A stretch of 64,000 nt of DNA, from assembly GCA_010093515.1 (NCBI GenBank), contig MU001696.1, forward strand, positions 397,871 through 461,870, written 5' to 3'. Positions 11,300 through 21,956 of this stretch are shown piece after piece. The stretch is from Lineolata rhizophorae (taxonomy: Eukaryota; Ascomycota; Dothideomycetes; Lineolatales; Lineolataceae). Position numbers and translations under genes: made by a program. Under the pieces are notes generated by a model. It searched no databases. It saw only the letters and a list, made by a program, of their open reading frames with translations, and was not told the origin of the DNA. Positions within the stretch are counted from its first letter, which is position 1; the number at the start of each line of letters is the position of its first letter.

Positions 11300-13222
11300 T
11301 CACCTTGTCAACCTCTCCCTCTCCCCCGCCCTACTACCATCGTCCTCGTCTTCGTCATCACTCCACTTATCCTCCTCTCCAACCGCAAAGATCGTGTCTC
11401 CGTCGAGAGACTCGCGCGGTGGCGGAACCGGCTTCTGCGGCTTTGGCGCGGGGAGCGGCGACACATCACGCGGGTGGGGCGGGGCGGAAGAAGACGAAGC
11501 GGCCGCATGATCCGGCGCTGCGGAAGAGCCCGCAGCAGCGGAATAGGGCGGCGGGGGAAGTCCGCCATCGGTGCCTGTGTTCGAGGATGAGGGCGTCGTG
11601 TTCTTCTTAGGCTGCGGCGTGGTGCTGCCGGATTCTTCGTCGAAGGAGTCGCGCACCGAGGCGATTTCGAAGCCCTCGTCGTCTTGGGCGATCTGTTTGA
11701 AACGGTGTTAACCAAGCCAGCGAGAACTCGGTAGGGACGATAATGAGAAGGGATGCGTACCTCATCGCTCATGGCGAACCGGCGGTTGTTGGCAGTCGGG
11801 CGCCACAGATAAGCCACGAAACTGACATCGACCAAGTAGACAATGTTGAGCCAACCATCGAGCACGAACCAACGCGTCTGCCAATGCGTGGGCGCGAAGT
11901 CGGCATTACCGACGCCGGCAAACGTCATCGAATTGAAAAAGAAAAAGGCGAAGATGACGATGATGCTACCAAGGATGCACCACCAAAGCTTCTTGTACAT
12001 CATGGCTTTGACCGTTTGCCGACGCTCCACCAGGTCCTTCATTGTCAAGTTGAGTGAGCTCAACGTCCAGATGTAGAAGGCCGTTAGGGTGGCTGAGAGC
12101 GGCAGGATAACTAGCAACACGAGCGGACCCGCATCGTCCGGGTGGATGGTCAAGCTTCCGACAGCGTAAATGACACCGAAAACAAAGTGCGCGAGTGCAA
12201 GATAGCGCACAACTGTCATGGTGCGGCCTAGGGAAGGCTTGACGACGCCATAGCCCATACACACGATGAGCAGCAGAAAGAACGAGAAGGAGTTGCGGAA
12301 AGCGTTGAGAATTGAGACGACAATCATGAGCACCTTGGCCCCGAAATTCATGCCATGCCTGTTCTGATAGTCGTAGAAGCCCCACGTCATGAGCATCTCG
12401 AGGACTAGGAACCCGAGAATCGCGGTAATGTAGTTCTGCACAGCCAATATGTCGTGTCGGTTCTGGAAGTACAAGAAAGCCCAGAAGACGCCGACGACGG
12501 CGTAAACTATCGTCAAGCCACCGTAGAAGGGGAGTTTGGCAATCTGAGCAGCAGGTAGCTCGCCATACGCGTTGCGGAACTCCACAATAGCCTCATAGTC
12601 TGTGTCCTCCGAGTAAGTAATTACGCAGTAGTACCCAGTCTTCCGAACCGGGTAATTGACAGCATCTGGGCTTTTGAGGTGGATGGCCTTGGTGATGATC
12701 AGACTGTCAGATTCGGCGTCGGCGTCATCCGCCAGAATATATTCCCCCTTCTCTTTCTCGGTGCAGAGTTGGGCATCGACTGCAGAGTCGGTGCAAACAT
12801 ATTGCTTCTAAACTACTCGTTAGCCCGTCCGCTTTGCTTCCAGCACTTCCAAGGGCACGTACATCGTTCGGGTCCACATCGGGCCCAGAGGGCTTGCCCA
12901 ACAAGTACTCATCCTTCCACTCGAACATGATCAGACTGACGAGCGGATCGGCATCATCATCTACGTGCTTAGCCTGAACGAATTTGGCAAGTATATAAGG
13001 ATCGGTTGCTCCCCCCCAAGATTTGCGGCTGTACATGCCGGAGCATCGCTGGCGGTTCTCGTCGGATTGATCCTGCGAGGGGTGTTAGTTGATCCCCGAA
13101 AGTGGCTTGCGCGATCTCGCTCTCGCACGACAAGATAGCATGCGTACAAGCTTGATTTCAGCGGCGCAGGCCATGCATAGGAAGGCCAGCAGCGCGAGCA
13201 GCGCATGCGTCCATGACGGCAT
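11300..13222 (-). CDS. PTM1/GPR107-like seven-transmembrane protein
   Basis: Four exons (13148-13222, 12863-13072, 11761-12807, 11300-11692) join in frame to 574 residues. Residues 1-21 form a signal peptide (MPSWTHALLALLAFLCMACA). A Cys-containing lumenal domain with CSGMYSRKSW follows, then from about residue 185 seven hydrophobic helices typical of the lung-7TM/GOST family (yeast PTM1, human GPR107/108), including YGVVKPSLGRTM and the WKxR-like WRPTANNRRFAMSDEV at the end of the bundle. The cytosolic tail is proline-rich and ends in an acidic cluster after GDTIFAVGEEDKWSDDEDE. Family members cycle in the Golgi/endosome system. The stop codon lies inside a perfect GTGAGT donor context, so a further small 3' exon cannot be excluded. 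Confidence 0.9.
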
Positions 13223-14971
13223 CGTGGCCGGCGTTTGTTTGCGAGGCGTAAGGCTGCAGCGATGACCAGCAGGGGACCAGCGACGGCGGGAAGGCGACGG
13301 AGCGGAAGAGCACGGCTGCTCGGGGAGGCAAGCGCGACGGCGTAGATGGCCGAGCTAGCTTGAAGAGCGGTGGGCAGCGGCCGCTGGCATGTGATGCGGT
13401 ATGGATGGAGATGGATTGCGGCGGCGTGGCCCGGCCCAGAGAACCTAGCTGTGTTGCGGCTCCAAGGCTGCCAAGAGGCGTGTTAGACCCACGACGGGAG
13501 CTCGGAGCCGGGGATGGGACGATTTGCTCGCACAGCCACACCGGCTGTCCCCAGTGCGCGTCTCCTGCAACTCTATACCGCGACAGGCAACCGCCGGGAC
13601 CGACAAGCCACACGTTCTTGTCGGATGTCCGCTAGAGCATTTGCATCTCCAAGCGTCGGCCGTGGTCATCTTTTTTTGCGACATAAGCTACTCCCTCGAA
13701 GTAATTCAGAAATTGCAGCGCCGTCGGGAAGCTCCAACTCTCGACGTACTTCTCATATATAGGAGATGGGACTTAACCCTTCCCTAAGGTACTCCACAGT
13801 ACCACATTCAATAGCTTCAAATTAAAGATTCCGACTACGGATGTTTGAGTGCGAAACGAACTGCCAGTTGCCCGTGACGGCCGGACGAAGGCTGAAAGGT
13901 CTAAACAGCGCTGCTGTTTCTTACTATATGTAAGCTCCTCGCGTTTGCTCCGGCGTCAGCAATTGCAGCGATCAATACGAAACTCTGTTCTTCCCTTCCG
14001 TTTGTTATCAGCGCTGGTTAAGCGTGCGCCACTGCCTAACTGTGGTGGCTTATATTGTAGCCGTAGAGAATGCCCCACCGAAAAGCGTGGAGACAGCTTC
14101 CGGTGCCTCCAAGAGTTTTTACTTGCCGGAATTACAAACTCCTCGTGACCATAGAGGCTTCTGCGTTCTCTCTAGCCTAGAATTTGCTAAATATTTGTTG
14201 ATCACTAGCTGGTGAGCGGTGTTTAATTGAGTAGTATAAATTGGTGAGGCATAGTTGTCGGTCTCTAATAAATGGACTCGATATACTGTTCAAATGCGAC
14301 GTCACTGCAAAGCAGTGAAGGTGATTATGGGTTTTGTAATATTGATAGGTTAGAAGACGATTCTTGATGTGGCATTGCTGGAGCACTCGAACAATATGCT
14401 TTTCGCCTTCATTGAATTGCCGGTTAGTAGAGAGATCATGCCAAGCTACTAGTGATATTTCGGCGTCGCAAACTTTCCTATAGGGTAATCAAAGCCTGGG
14501 AACTTTTAGCATTTAGAGAGTTCGAGTGAAATGAATATTGAAGTATTTCCCGCGAAAATTAGGAATACGCCCGATAAGAAGTGGATTTTATAAAATAGTG
14601 CAGAAGTCTCCAAACGAGTTGCGTGTTGCTTCGCTCGCCTCCTTTGTATGTTTTTCCGCTGAGTAATTTATATTATATGCTGCAACCGATCTCTTCACGG
14701 CCAAGGCCATTCAAATGACTCTCATTCAGGTGTGGATATAGGTATCCACCTATGAACTAGAGGTAGAGACAAGTAGGGAGAAACCGATGCTTTCCATGGA
14801 GCATGGCCAACCAACTAAGCGACGCAACTAGGCTGGAAGCGGATATTTGGCTGGCTTTGAGTGCCGCCCGCCTTTATTCGTCACTACTTGCCAAACTCCT
14901 TGCGCCCCAAAGCGGATCTTACTCAGGGCTTGACCAAACTTTTCTGGACTCACGACCCCAACGTGCGCGTG
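13223..14971. other. divergent intergenic region, PTM1-like and CTU2 genes
   Basis: Contains both 5' flanks. The part next to the PTM1-like gene (to about 13650) is GC-rich, and the middle (14200-14700) is AT-richer. No open frame here is credible as a gene. Confidence 0.6.
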
Positions 14972-16200
14972 ATGGCTTCACGTAACCACGAACGGGGCGT
15001 AAATGGCTTAGGCCAACAATGCCGACGCTGCCAAGCGAACGAGTCATCAATCATTGTTCGCAACGAAGCACTCTGCGCGTGAGCAGCACACTTGGCTTTG
15101 CGCTATGGCATCTGTAGACGCTAATACTTCTTAGGGAATGCCTCGTCAAATATATTCAGACAAAGGTGATAAAGAGGCTGGAGTCCTTCCGGGTCCGGCA
15201 CTCTGCGCCGGGTCGACCGCGCAAACTTTTGCTGCCGCTGTCTCTCGGTATCTCGTCCCTTACGCTCCTCCACATCCTTGACGGCCATCTCAGGGGCCAA
15301 AGGTCGAACACCGGAAGGACAGGCTATGCACTACATATCCTGCACGTAACGACTAGCGTCCAAGGTCAATGGGCGGCAGACCCAGCATTGCTTAAGAAAG
15401 TCAAAGAATGTTACCCAGATCACGTGTACTTCGCCATTCCTCTCGCGAGCATATTTGACGGCGATGAAAGCAATGGAGCAAGAAATACCACTTCAGCAGG
15501 GGACCACGTTCCAAGTTCCTCTTCGAACCAAAACCGATTAGACACACTCCTCACGTCTCTACCAACTCCAGCCTCTCGTTCAGACATCATTTCAATCCTC
15601 CAAACACGCCTCATCGTCTCCTTCGCCCGCACAGCAGGCTGCGAATCCATCTTATGGGGCGACAGCACGACGCGACTCGCAGAGAAAGTCCTCGCGTCGA
15701 CGGCCAAAGGCCGCGGCTTCGCGCTCCCCTGGCATATCTGCGACGGCCCGACGCCGTACGGCATTGACTTCCACTACCCGGTTCGCGACTTGCTCAAAAA
15801 GGAGCTGCTCGAGCACGCCCCGCTAGCGACGTCGTCCGTCGCCGACATCGCGACTGCTCCGCCGGCGCCGCCGACGCCGAGCGCCGCCGTCAACGTGCGC
15901 AGCTCCACCATCGACGGCCTCGTGGCACAGTATTTCCTGAAGGCCGAGAGCGACTATCCGAGCATCGTGTCGAACGCGGTGCGCACGGCGGCGAAGCTGG
16001 AGGCGGCGCCGAGCGACCGGTGGGGCCGCGACGGGTCCGTGTGCAGGCTGTGCAAGCTGCCCGTCGCCGAAGGCCTGTTCGGGGTAACTGGCTGGGGAGG
16101 CGGGCGGGATGGTGGCGTGGAAAGCAGGGGGTCGGAGGGTGAGCTGTGCTATGGTTGCACGAGGTCTGTGCCGAGAGACGTAGTGTCTTTGCTGCCTTGA
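14972..16200 (+). CDS. NCS2: cytoplasmic tRNA 2-thiolation protein 2 (Ctu2/Ncs2)
   Basis: Two exons (14972-15078, 15135-16200) join at a GTGAGC donor and TTAG acceptor to 390 residues. Exon 1 gives the N-terminal CRRC zinc-binding pair, and the splice completes the second pair (CAEC), as in the family. The ATP-pyrophosphatase-like core holds the helix LLPLSLGISSLTLLHIL, the segment GCESILWGDSTTRLAEK and a low-complexity Ser/Ala insert. The C-terminus carries CRLC and CYGC pairs. With Ncs6/Ctu1 this protein forms the complex that uses sulfur from Urm1 to thiolate U34 of tRNA-Lys, -Gln and -Glu in the cytosol. Ncs2 is the non-catalytic partner. Length and both cysteine sets fit, so the call is firm. 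Confidence 0.93.
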
Positions 16201-16631
16201 GATACAGAATCGAGTCGGTGGCCAGAGTGACATATTCGGGCTCTTGGGGGTCCTTAAGGCAGCCTCTTGAAAAATCGACATCGTAAGTTACTTAGCCCAA
16301 AAAAGGCCATGCAAAATTTAGACCCTTTTTAGTTCTTAAGGTTGACATTTTAGACCTTTTCTTGGGCAGAAGACTTGTTGCGAAGTCAACACTCCTTGTG
16401 CTTTACGCTGTGGCGCTTAAGAAGCGCTGGGGATCTGTGCCACATCCCACGTCGGTGTCTCGCCGCCAATCCTTGAGCTCCAGACGCAAGGCGGACGCCA
16501 GGATGTTTCAAGATGGAATGCCGTTCCAAACGCTCGGGAACCGTGCCTCATTTCTTTAAATGTCGGCCTGTCTGCTCTTAAGTCCAGACGAAATAATGGG
16601 ATGTTCATAAACTGATTTTGTGCGACGCACA
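16201..16631. other. short intergenic interval
   Basis: Holds the 3' flank of CTU2 and the 5' flank of the membrane protein gene. A TTTAGACC(C)TTTT motif occurs twice (about 16317-16330 and 16350-16362). Nothing else is seen. Confidence 0.55.
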
Positions 16632-18473
16632 ATGTTGTTTCTTCCATTACTATTTTGTGCCCTTGTTTTCAGGCGTTCTTTCGCATCTCCTATCACAAGT
16701 TCTAGACGTGCAACAAATCCTACCGACTCTGATCCACCATGGGTAGAATCGCCTGATATTCGTGGGACGTATGACTTAGTCCTATCATGCCTGACGACGC
16801 TCTCACTATGTGCCTGGACGGCATACCATCCCAACGTTCATCCGCAGAATTCGATGGGCCGAACTTTCCTACGGAGGCTTTGGTGGATGACTGTCGCAGT
16901 TTTTGTGCCTGAGATTGTGCTCTTCTGTGCATGGGAACAATGCTGGGCTGCTAAGAGACTGAGAGATGAAGTTAATCGTTTGAGTGGCTTTCCAGTGGGG
17001 ACTCAAAAGGAAAAGGACGAGGAAGCCAATACAACTTCTGAAGCAAAGCCAGACGAGAATCGGAGAGCGCCGTGGAGTTTGGAGCAAGCCTTTTTTGCTC
17101 TTTCTGGGGGCATCGCGGTTGCCTCCGACTCGTTTTGGACTCACTCGAAGCTAACTTTTACCCCTGCGGGTATTGTCGAGCTTGCAAGAGTTGGCCATCT
17201 TCCAAATATTTCGCTTGAAACCGTTGCGGACAAGAGTAAAGCAAATACAATTGCCAAAGTCTTGGTCTGCGTCCAGGCAAGCTGGTTCTTCGTTCAAAGT
17301 ATGGCACGTTTGGCTAGTGCGTTACCTTTGACACTCTTGGAACTTCACATACTTACGCACATTGCCTGTGCTCTATGTATTTATCTTCTATGGATGAAGA
17401 AGCCTTATGATGTGGAGAGTGCCATTGTTCTGGACGACGAAGATACGGTGGACATGGCTGCATTATTCGCAGCCGACAAGCGAATGGTGAGTTTATTCCA
17501 ACGGTTGAAATTACTTAAATTACCACTCTACATAGCATTGTTAACCTTTATTACGCTTTAACAGTGGTCTAGACGTCACGAAGATCCTAGTCTATGGATG
17601 TCTATTCGGGGATCATTTTATCGAAAGTCCGGTAAACCAATCAAAGCTCCTAGGGAATCCACGGAATCCTATTCTACAGGTGAACACCTATGTCGAGGCA
17701 AGGAAGAGGAGCAATTGAAGCGTGCAAAACGTGCACTGCACAAATTTCACTGCACCGGCAATAACTTCGAGTTTCTTATCCTCGATCGCCCTAATTGCAG
17801 TGCCCTAGAGCCTTCCGCCTCCGAATCGGGCTCCTCACCAGTCGTTGCAAGACGCACCATTCTCGACGACTTCTCTCCGACAGATCTTGGATCGCTTGAG
17901 TTCCGAAAAGGGTACGTAGTCAGAGCTAGAAGTAACATGCATCTCGACAAAATTGGCGCCGAACGCCCGAACGACATACGGCATGACGCTCGTAATCGAC
18001 TTCATACCCGCCAGCTCAAGGTCTTCACTTTGCTCAATGCTGTCTATGGTGGTACCCATTTGGCGGCGTGGAACTCGCATTTCCCAAGCACGGTCGAGAT
18101 GTGGATGTGGCGGGCTGCGGGGCTGGCTATTGTTGGAGCGCCCGCTGTTGTGGGAATGACGTATGGTCTGGGTATTGCAGAGCAATGGTTCGAGAGGCCC
18201 CAAACAAGAAAAGAAGATAAAGAGGGGAATGACGAAGGGAAGAGCTATGAGAAGAGAGAAGCTTTGCGAGCCCCGCTATGGAGGCGCGCTGTTGCAAGGG
18301 CGCTGGAGGCCATGTTGGTGCTCTCGTTTACATTCTTGGTTGTCGGGTTCTCAATTACCTACCCCGTGGGAAGGCTTTATGTGTTGGTGGAGAGCTTTGC
18401 ATCTCTCAGGAGTCCACCAGCTGGGACATATGCAACAGTGCAGTGGTCAGAATTTATTCCCCATGCAGGCTAA
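16632..18473 (+). CDS. fungal polytopic integral membrane protein, uncharacterised family
   Basis: Two exons (16632-17486, 17565-18473) join phase 0 at a GTGAGT donor and AACAG acceptor to 587 residues. The first ATG is 16632; residues 1-19 are a signal peptide (MLFLPLLFCALVFRRSFAS). The sequence has the hallmarks of a large family found across Pezizomycotina: RGTYDLVLSCLTTLSLCAWTA near residue 45, then an LRRLWWMTVAVFVPEIVLFCAWEQ helix pair, several later helices (ILTHIACALCIYLLWMKKPYD; AVYGGTHLAAW) and the conserved end GTYATVQWSEFIPHAG. About eight hydrophobic segments are predicted by eye. The biochemical function of this family is unknown to me. It lies downstream of CTU2 on the same strand, with no functional link implied. 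Confidence 0.85.
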
Positions 18474-18843
18474 AAGCAGAGATGTCGATGGAATTACATA
18501 CGAGTTCATTTGCCTCTGCGGATAACTTTGAAAATGCAAGATCATTTTTGAATATTGTACAAGCGTCCTATCGACTTTTGCTAATCTGTGTCTAGGGAAT
18601 TTGCACTACCGGACACAAACACAATAATTGAACAGGGGAACCGCTTCATGGGTCTAATAAAGGAAATAGCTGTCATAAAGGCATCAAAGTCCTAACGCCT
18701 GCGATGAACATTGACGCCTCTGAGCTTCTGACCGCTCATCAAACGAACCGCATCTTTCCAGATTACCCTGTGGTATCTGGGCCTCCCTTTGTTCATTAAC
18801 AAACGACTAGAACACACCTTGCCGGCCAAGTAGTCCAACCCAT
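18474..18843. other. convergent 3' flanks
   Basis: The 370 bp between two convergent stop codons holds only 3' untranslated sequence. An AATAAA-like run lies near 18656 on the plus strand. Confidence 0.55.
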
Positions 18844-19742
18844 CTATCTCCGGCCATGCTGTCTCGAGCTGTTGTGCCTGCTCGGCGGGTGCTTTTGGAT
18901 CCTGTTGCTCCCTGAACGATGGGGAGCCGGGCCACCCCTACGCTCTTCCGGCGATCTTGCAGGGTCCGGTCTACGGGGCTCATTGCGACTGTGATACTGC
19001 GGCAACACCATGGTCTCCTCATCACCGTCGCCCTCAGAAAATTCTTCGTATACAGTGGCAGGCGGCATGTCCTCGCTCGTTTTTCTCTTAGGCTTATATT
19101 TTTTGTCGAGGCGCTTTTCAAGGAGACGAACGTTCTTGGTGTTTGCCCTGAAGGCGGCGTCTGCTAAGTCACCAATGATGGGGATGATACCGACGAAGAA
19201 GTCGACAGCGACATTGAACAACATTTGAAGTAGGATGCCTGTACCGAGACCGCATTTGACCCCGGAGCACCGCCAGACTAGCAGTAGTGCAAGGAGGCCA
19301 TCGAGCGCGTCTCCCGCACTATCAAAATGGGTACATTAGCAGGTCCGTTCGACTGCGACCGCTTTCTGCAAGGGGTCACTCACGCGGGAATGATCCCAAT
19401 AACACTACTCCACCCAAACCGGATGCCAAACAGATTGAACAGCGCCATGTCCAGCATGTATGCCCGCTTGCGCATCTTGGCGAGGATGACCGCATCGTGT
19501 TCCGGGATATAGTCTGGGATCTGCTTCTTGACCTTTTTGAACTTGCCCGGACCGACTTTGACGCGCGCAAAATAAGGATCCTGGAGTTGAGATATAATGT
19601 CAGAACTGTACGTGGTAAAGCGATGAAGGCAAAGGCCACGGATCTAACTGACGTAGTCGTTAACCACATCCTTGTTCTTGTACTTCTTCATCTGCGACGA
19701 CAGCATCTTCTTCGCCGCGAACTTGGTGACGATACCAGCCAT
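18844..19742 (-). CDS. DUF4112 domain membrane-associated protein
   Basis: Three exons (19653-19742, 19384-19580, 18844-19318) join in frame to 253 residues. The start MAGIVTKFAAKKML is followed by DPYF, a basic stretch (KKVKKQIPDYIPEHDA) and the DUF4112 core: RFGWSSVIGIIPA spliced to AGDALDGLLALLLVWR, and later FFVGIIPIIGDLADAAFRAN. The two Gly-Asp pairs inside hydrophobic segments are typical of this family, which occurs in bacteria and fungi and has no established activity. The tail is basic and disordered. Splicing through the GD motif at the exon 2/3 junction supports the model. Confidence 0.9.
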
Positions 19743-21956
19743 GATGGGCAACTGGAGGTACGACCTCTTCGAATTTTACAGCACAAAAAGAAAATAAACA
19801 GAGGGGAAGAGGTCAATAAGGCAATGGCGACCAAACGAAACGACAAAAGGACGAGATGAATGGATGGGAAACCGAAACGCTAAAATCCAGGAGTCGAGTA
19901 GGACGTGTGAGCCGGCGATGTCCCAGCGGGTGACAGACGATTCCTCTTTTATGTCTTCTCACACGAGCCGCACTCTCACTCTCGCGCGAGGTGCGTCCTA
20001 CCGCTGCCGTCCGAGAACGACGCTGGTCGCGAGAACTTGGTTGGCGGCGGGAGAAGGCGCCCGGCAAGCCTGAAACGGGGCAAGGGCGCGTGCGGCGGCT
20101 CCGGACCAAAATAGCGCGAAATCACCACAGCAAACGAAGAGTCGCGCGGGTAGGAAAAAGGGATCAAAATTGTCAAGCGCGAAGAGCGACACTTGGGAGA
20201 GAAGGGCGTTTTTGCCTTATGTACGTACACGACACCGAATCAAGCGGGCGGCCGGGGCGGGAGGGCCCCAAAAAGCCTGCTTGGGTGTCAGATTTGCGTC
20301 CGTCTGGCGCGGAGTGTTTCTGAGCTTCCTCGACCACCCACGTCACCATATGCACGCACTTGTGGGCCCGGGGCAATCGCGCGGCCTGAGACCAGGCGGC
20401 CCACGGGCGCCGGCGCCACAGCGGACCCGGCCGGCGTTGGGGTAGCGGTGGCGGCGGGCGGGTGCACTGCCACAGCGGCATGTCGTCGCGGCCGATCTCA
20501 GCTGCGCACGTCTCTTCTTCACGAGCCTTGGCGCGACAGCTGTTGGACCAGTTAGGGAATCGCCCGCTACCACGCAGCACCGAACGCCGCACCGTGGGCC
20601 CAGACCACGCATTCCACGCAAGCCGGGCGGAAGGAGCAAACGGGATGCTTTCCGGCCCAACCAGAAGAAGCGGTGTGTCGTACGTACCACCGCCACAGCC
20701 ACCGGCAGGTACCAACTAGCCGTCCCAAGTCCCTAACATCTCCAAAAGCTCCCGATGATCGTTTGGAAGCATCGCCCCACACCAGTCACGGCTCATACAG
20801 ATGGCGGCCCCTGCAATAGGATGTCGTGCCGTATTACACCGGTCCAGACTCTCAACTTCACCACGTCTCCGCGTTCGCCTGTCAAGCTTTCATGGTGCGG
20901 GATGGTGACGGTTCCCCATACTCATGTTGAATGCGACTCAAGAACGTGCAGCAATCGAGCCGCACATTATCGTTGCGATGCAGGCGCGCATGGTGGCGTC
21001 CTGGACTGTGCCCGCACGGTCGAGGAAGAAATCGACCAGCCCGTTGCCAACTGTGGGGCGAGCAAGTCTTATCCTCCGAACTCTGTATGTTGTTGTGCAT
21101 TTACACTTAATTTGAGCTAGTGGGCCAAAAAGAGCAAAACAAAACAAGAGTATTATCAAGCTGCTCCATGTGAATCAAGGCAATAAAAGTAAGCGACCAA
21201 GTCTGCGTAGTATGTACTAGGTAGGGCTAAGTGGTGTAGAAATGACTTAGTGGCATACCTGAACGCAGGTAGCATCAACATGCTTCAAGGGAATTGACCG
21301 TATGCTAGTACAACAAATCTACACCTCCCTATAAGAGCTCGATAATCTTATCAATACGATCTAAAATCGGCCGGGAAGAAAGTGTTTTGAATTCCTACAG
21401 GCGATTAATTTTCTATGTACTTCGTACTCCGCGCTTGTGATAGTGGCGCAGCCGCGCGGGAAAGCCGGCAGCTACTCGGGAAAGTCCCGGGCCGTGCACC
21501 GCTACAAGGGACAGCAGCCTGGGCTGCACGCAAAGTGAACAACACGGAGGTCGAAAGACGACGCGACTTCACGTCCCGCTTTCGCCTGTCGATACCACCC
21601 TTTCCACCTTCCATCCTTGCACTATACGAAACCTGTGCATCCCGCTGATCAAAGCGACCGGCATATCACATTCACATTGAACATAGCCGCCGGAGCTGCT
21701 CCCTCGATTCAAGGCGCATGGCTGCCTCTAGTTGGTAGCAAACCGTGAAAGTGCGACCGTCTAACTACGAGCGTAGCTTGACCACCGCGCCTCTATATAC
21801 CTGCCTACCCATCGAGCATTGCCCGTCGACGGCTGCATTCGCCACCCGAACGGTCGCGCAAAGCTTGTCCAAAGCAGCTCCCAGCTGTGCCTGGAGCTGC
21901 ACCCGCCGGAGATACTGGATCCTGTGCGACAGGGATGCTGAGCGATACGGGGCAAA
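19743..21956. other. 2.2 kb divergent intergenic region
   Basis: Lies between the DUF4112 gene (-) and DCP2 (+). The 20000-20700 part is GC-rich and open in several frames by composition alone, with no domain, codon pattern or intron continuity. A TATATA run at about 21793 may belong to the DCP2 promoter. No RNA gene was recognised. Confidence 0.6.

Noticed and set aside
20173-20715. Open frames on both strands in a GC-rich intergenic block
   Set aside because: Several frames are open at once because stops are rare in GC-rich DNA; no domain or splice continuity.
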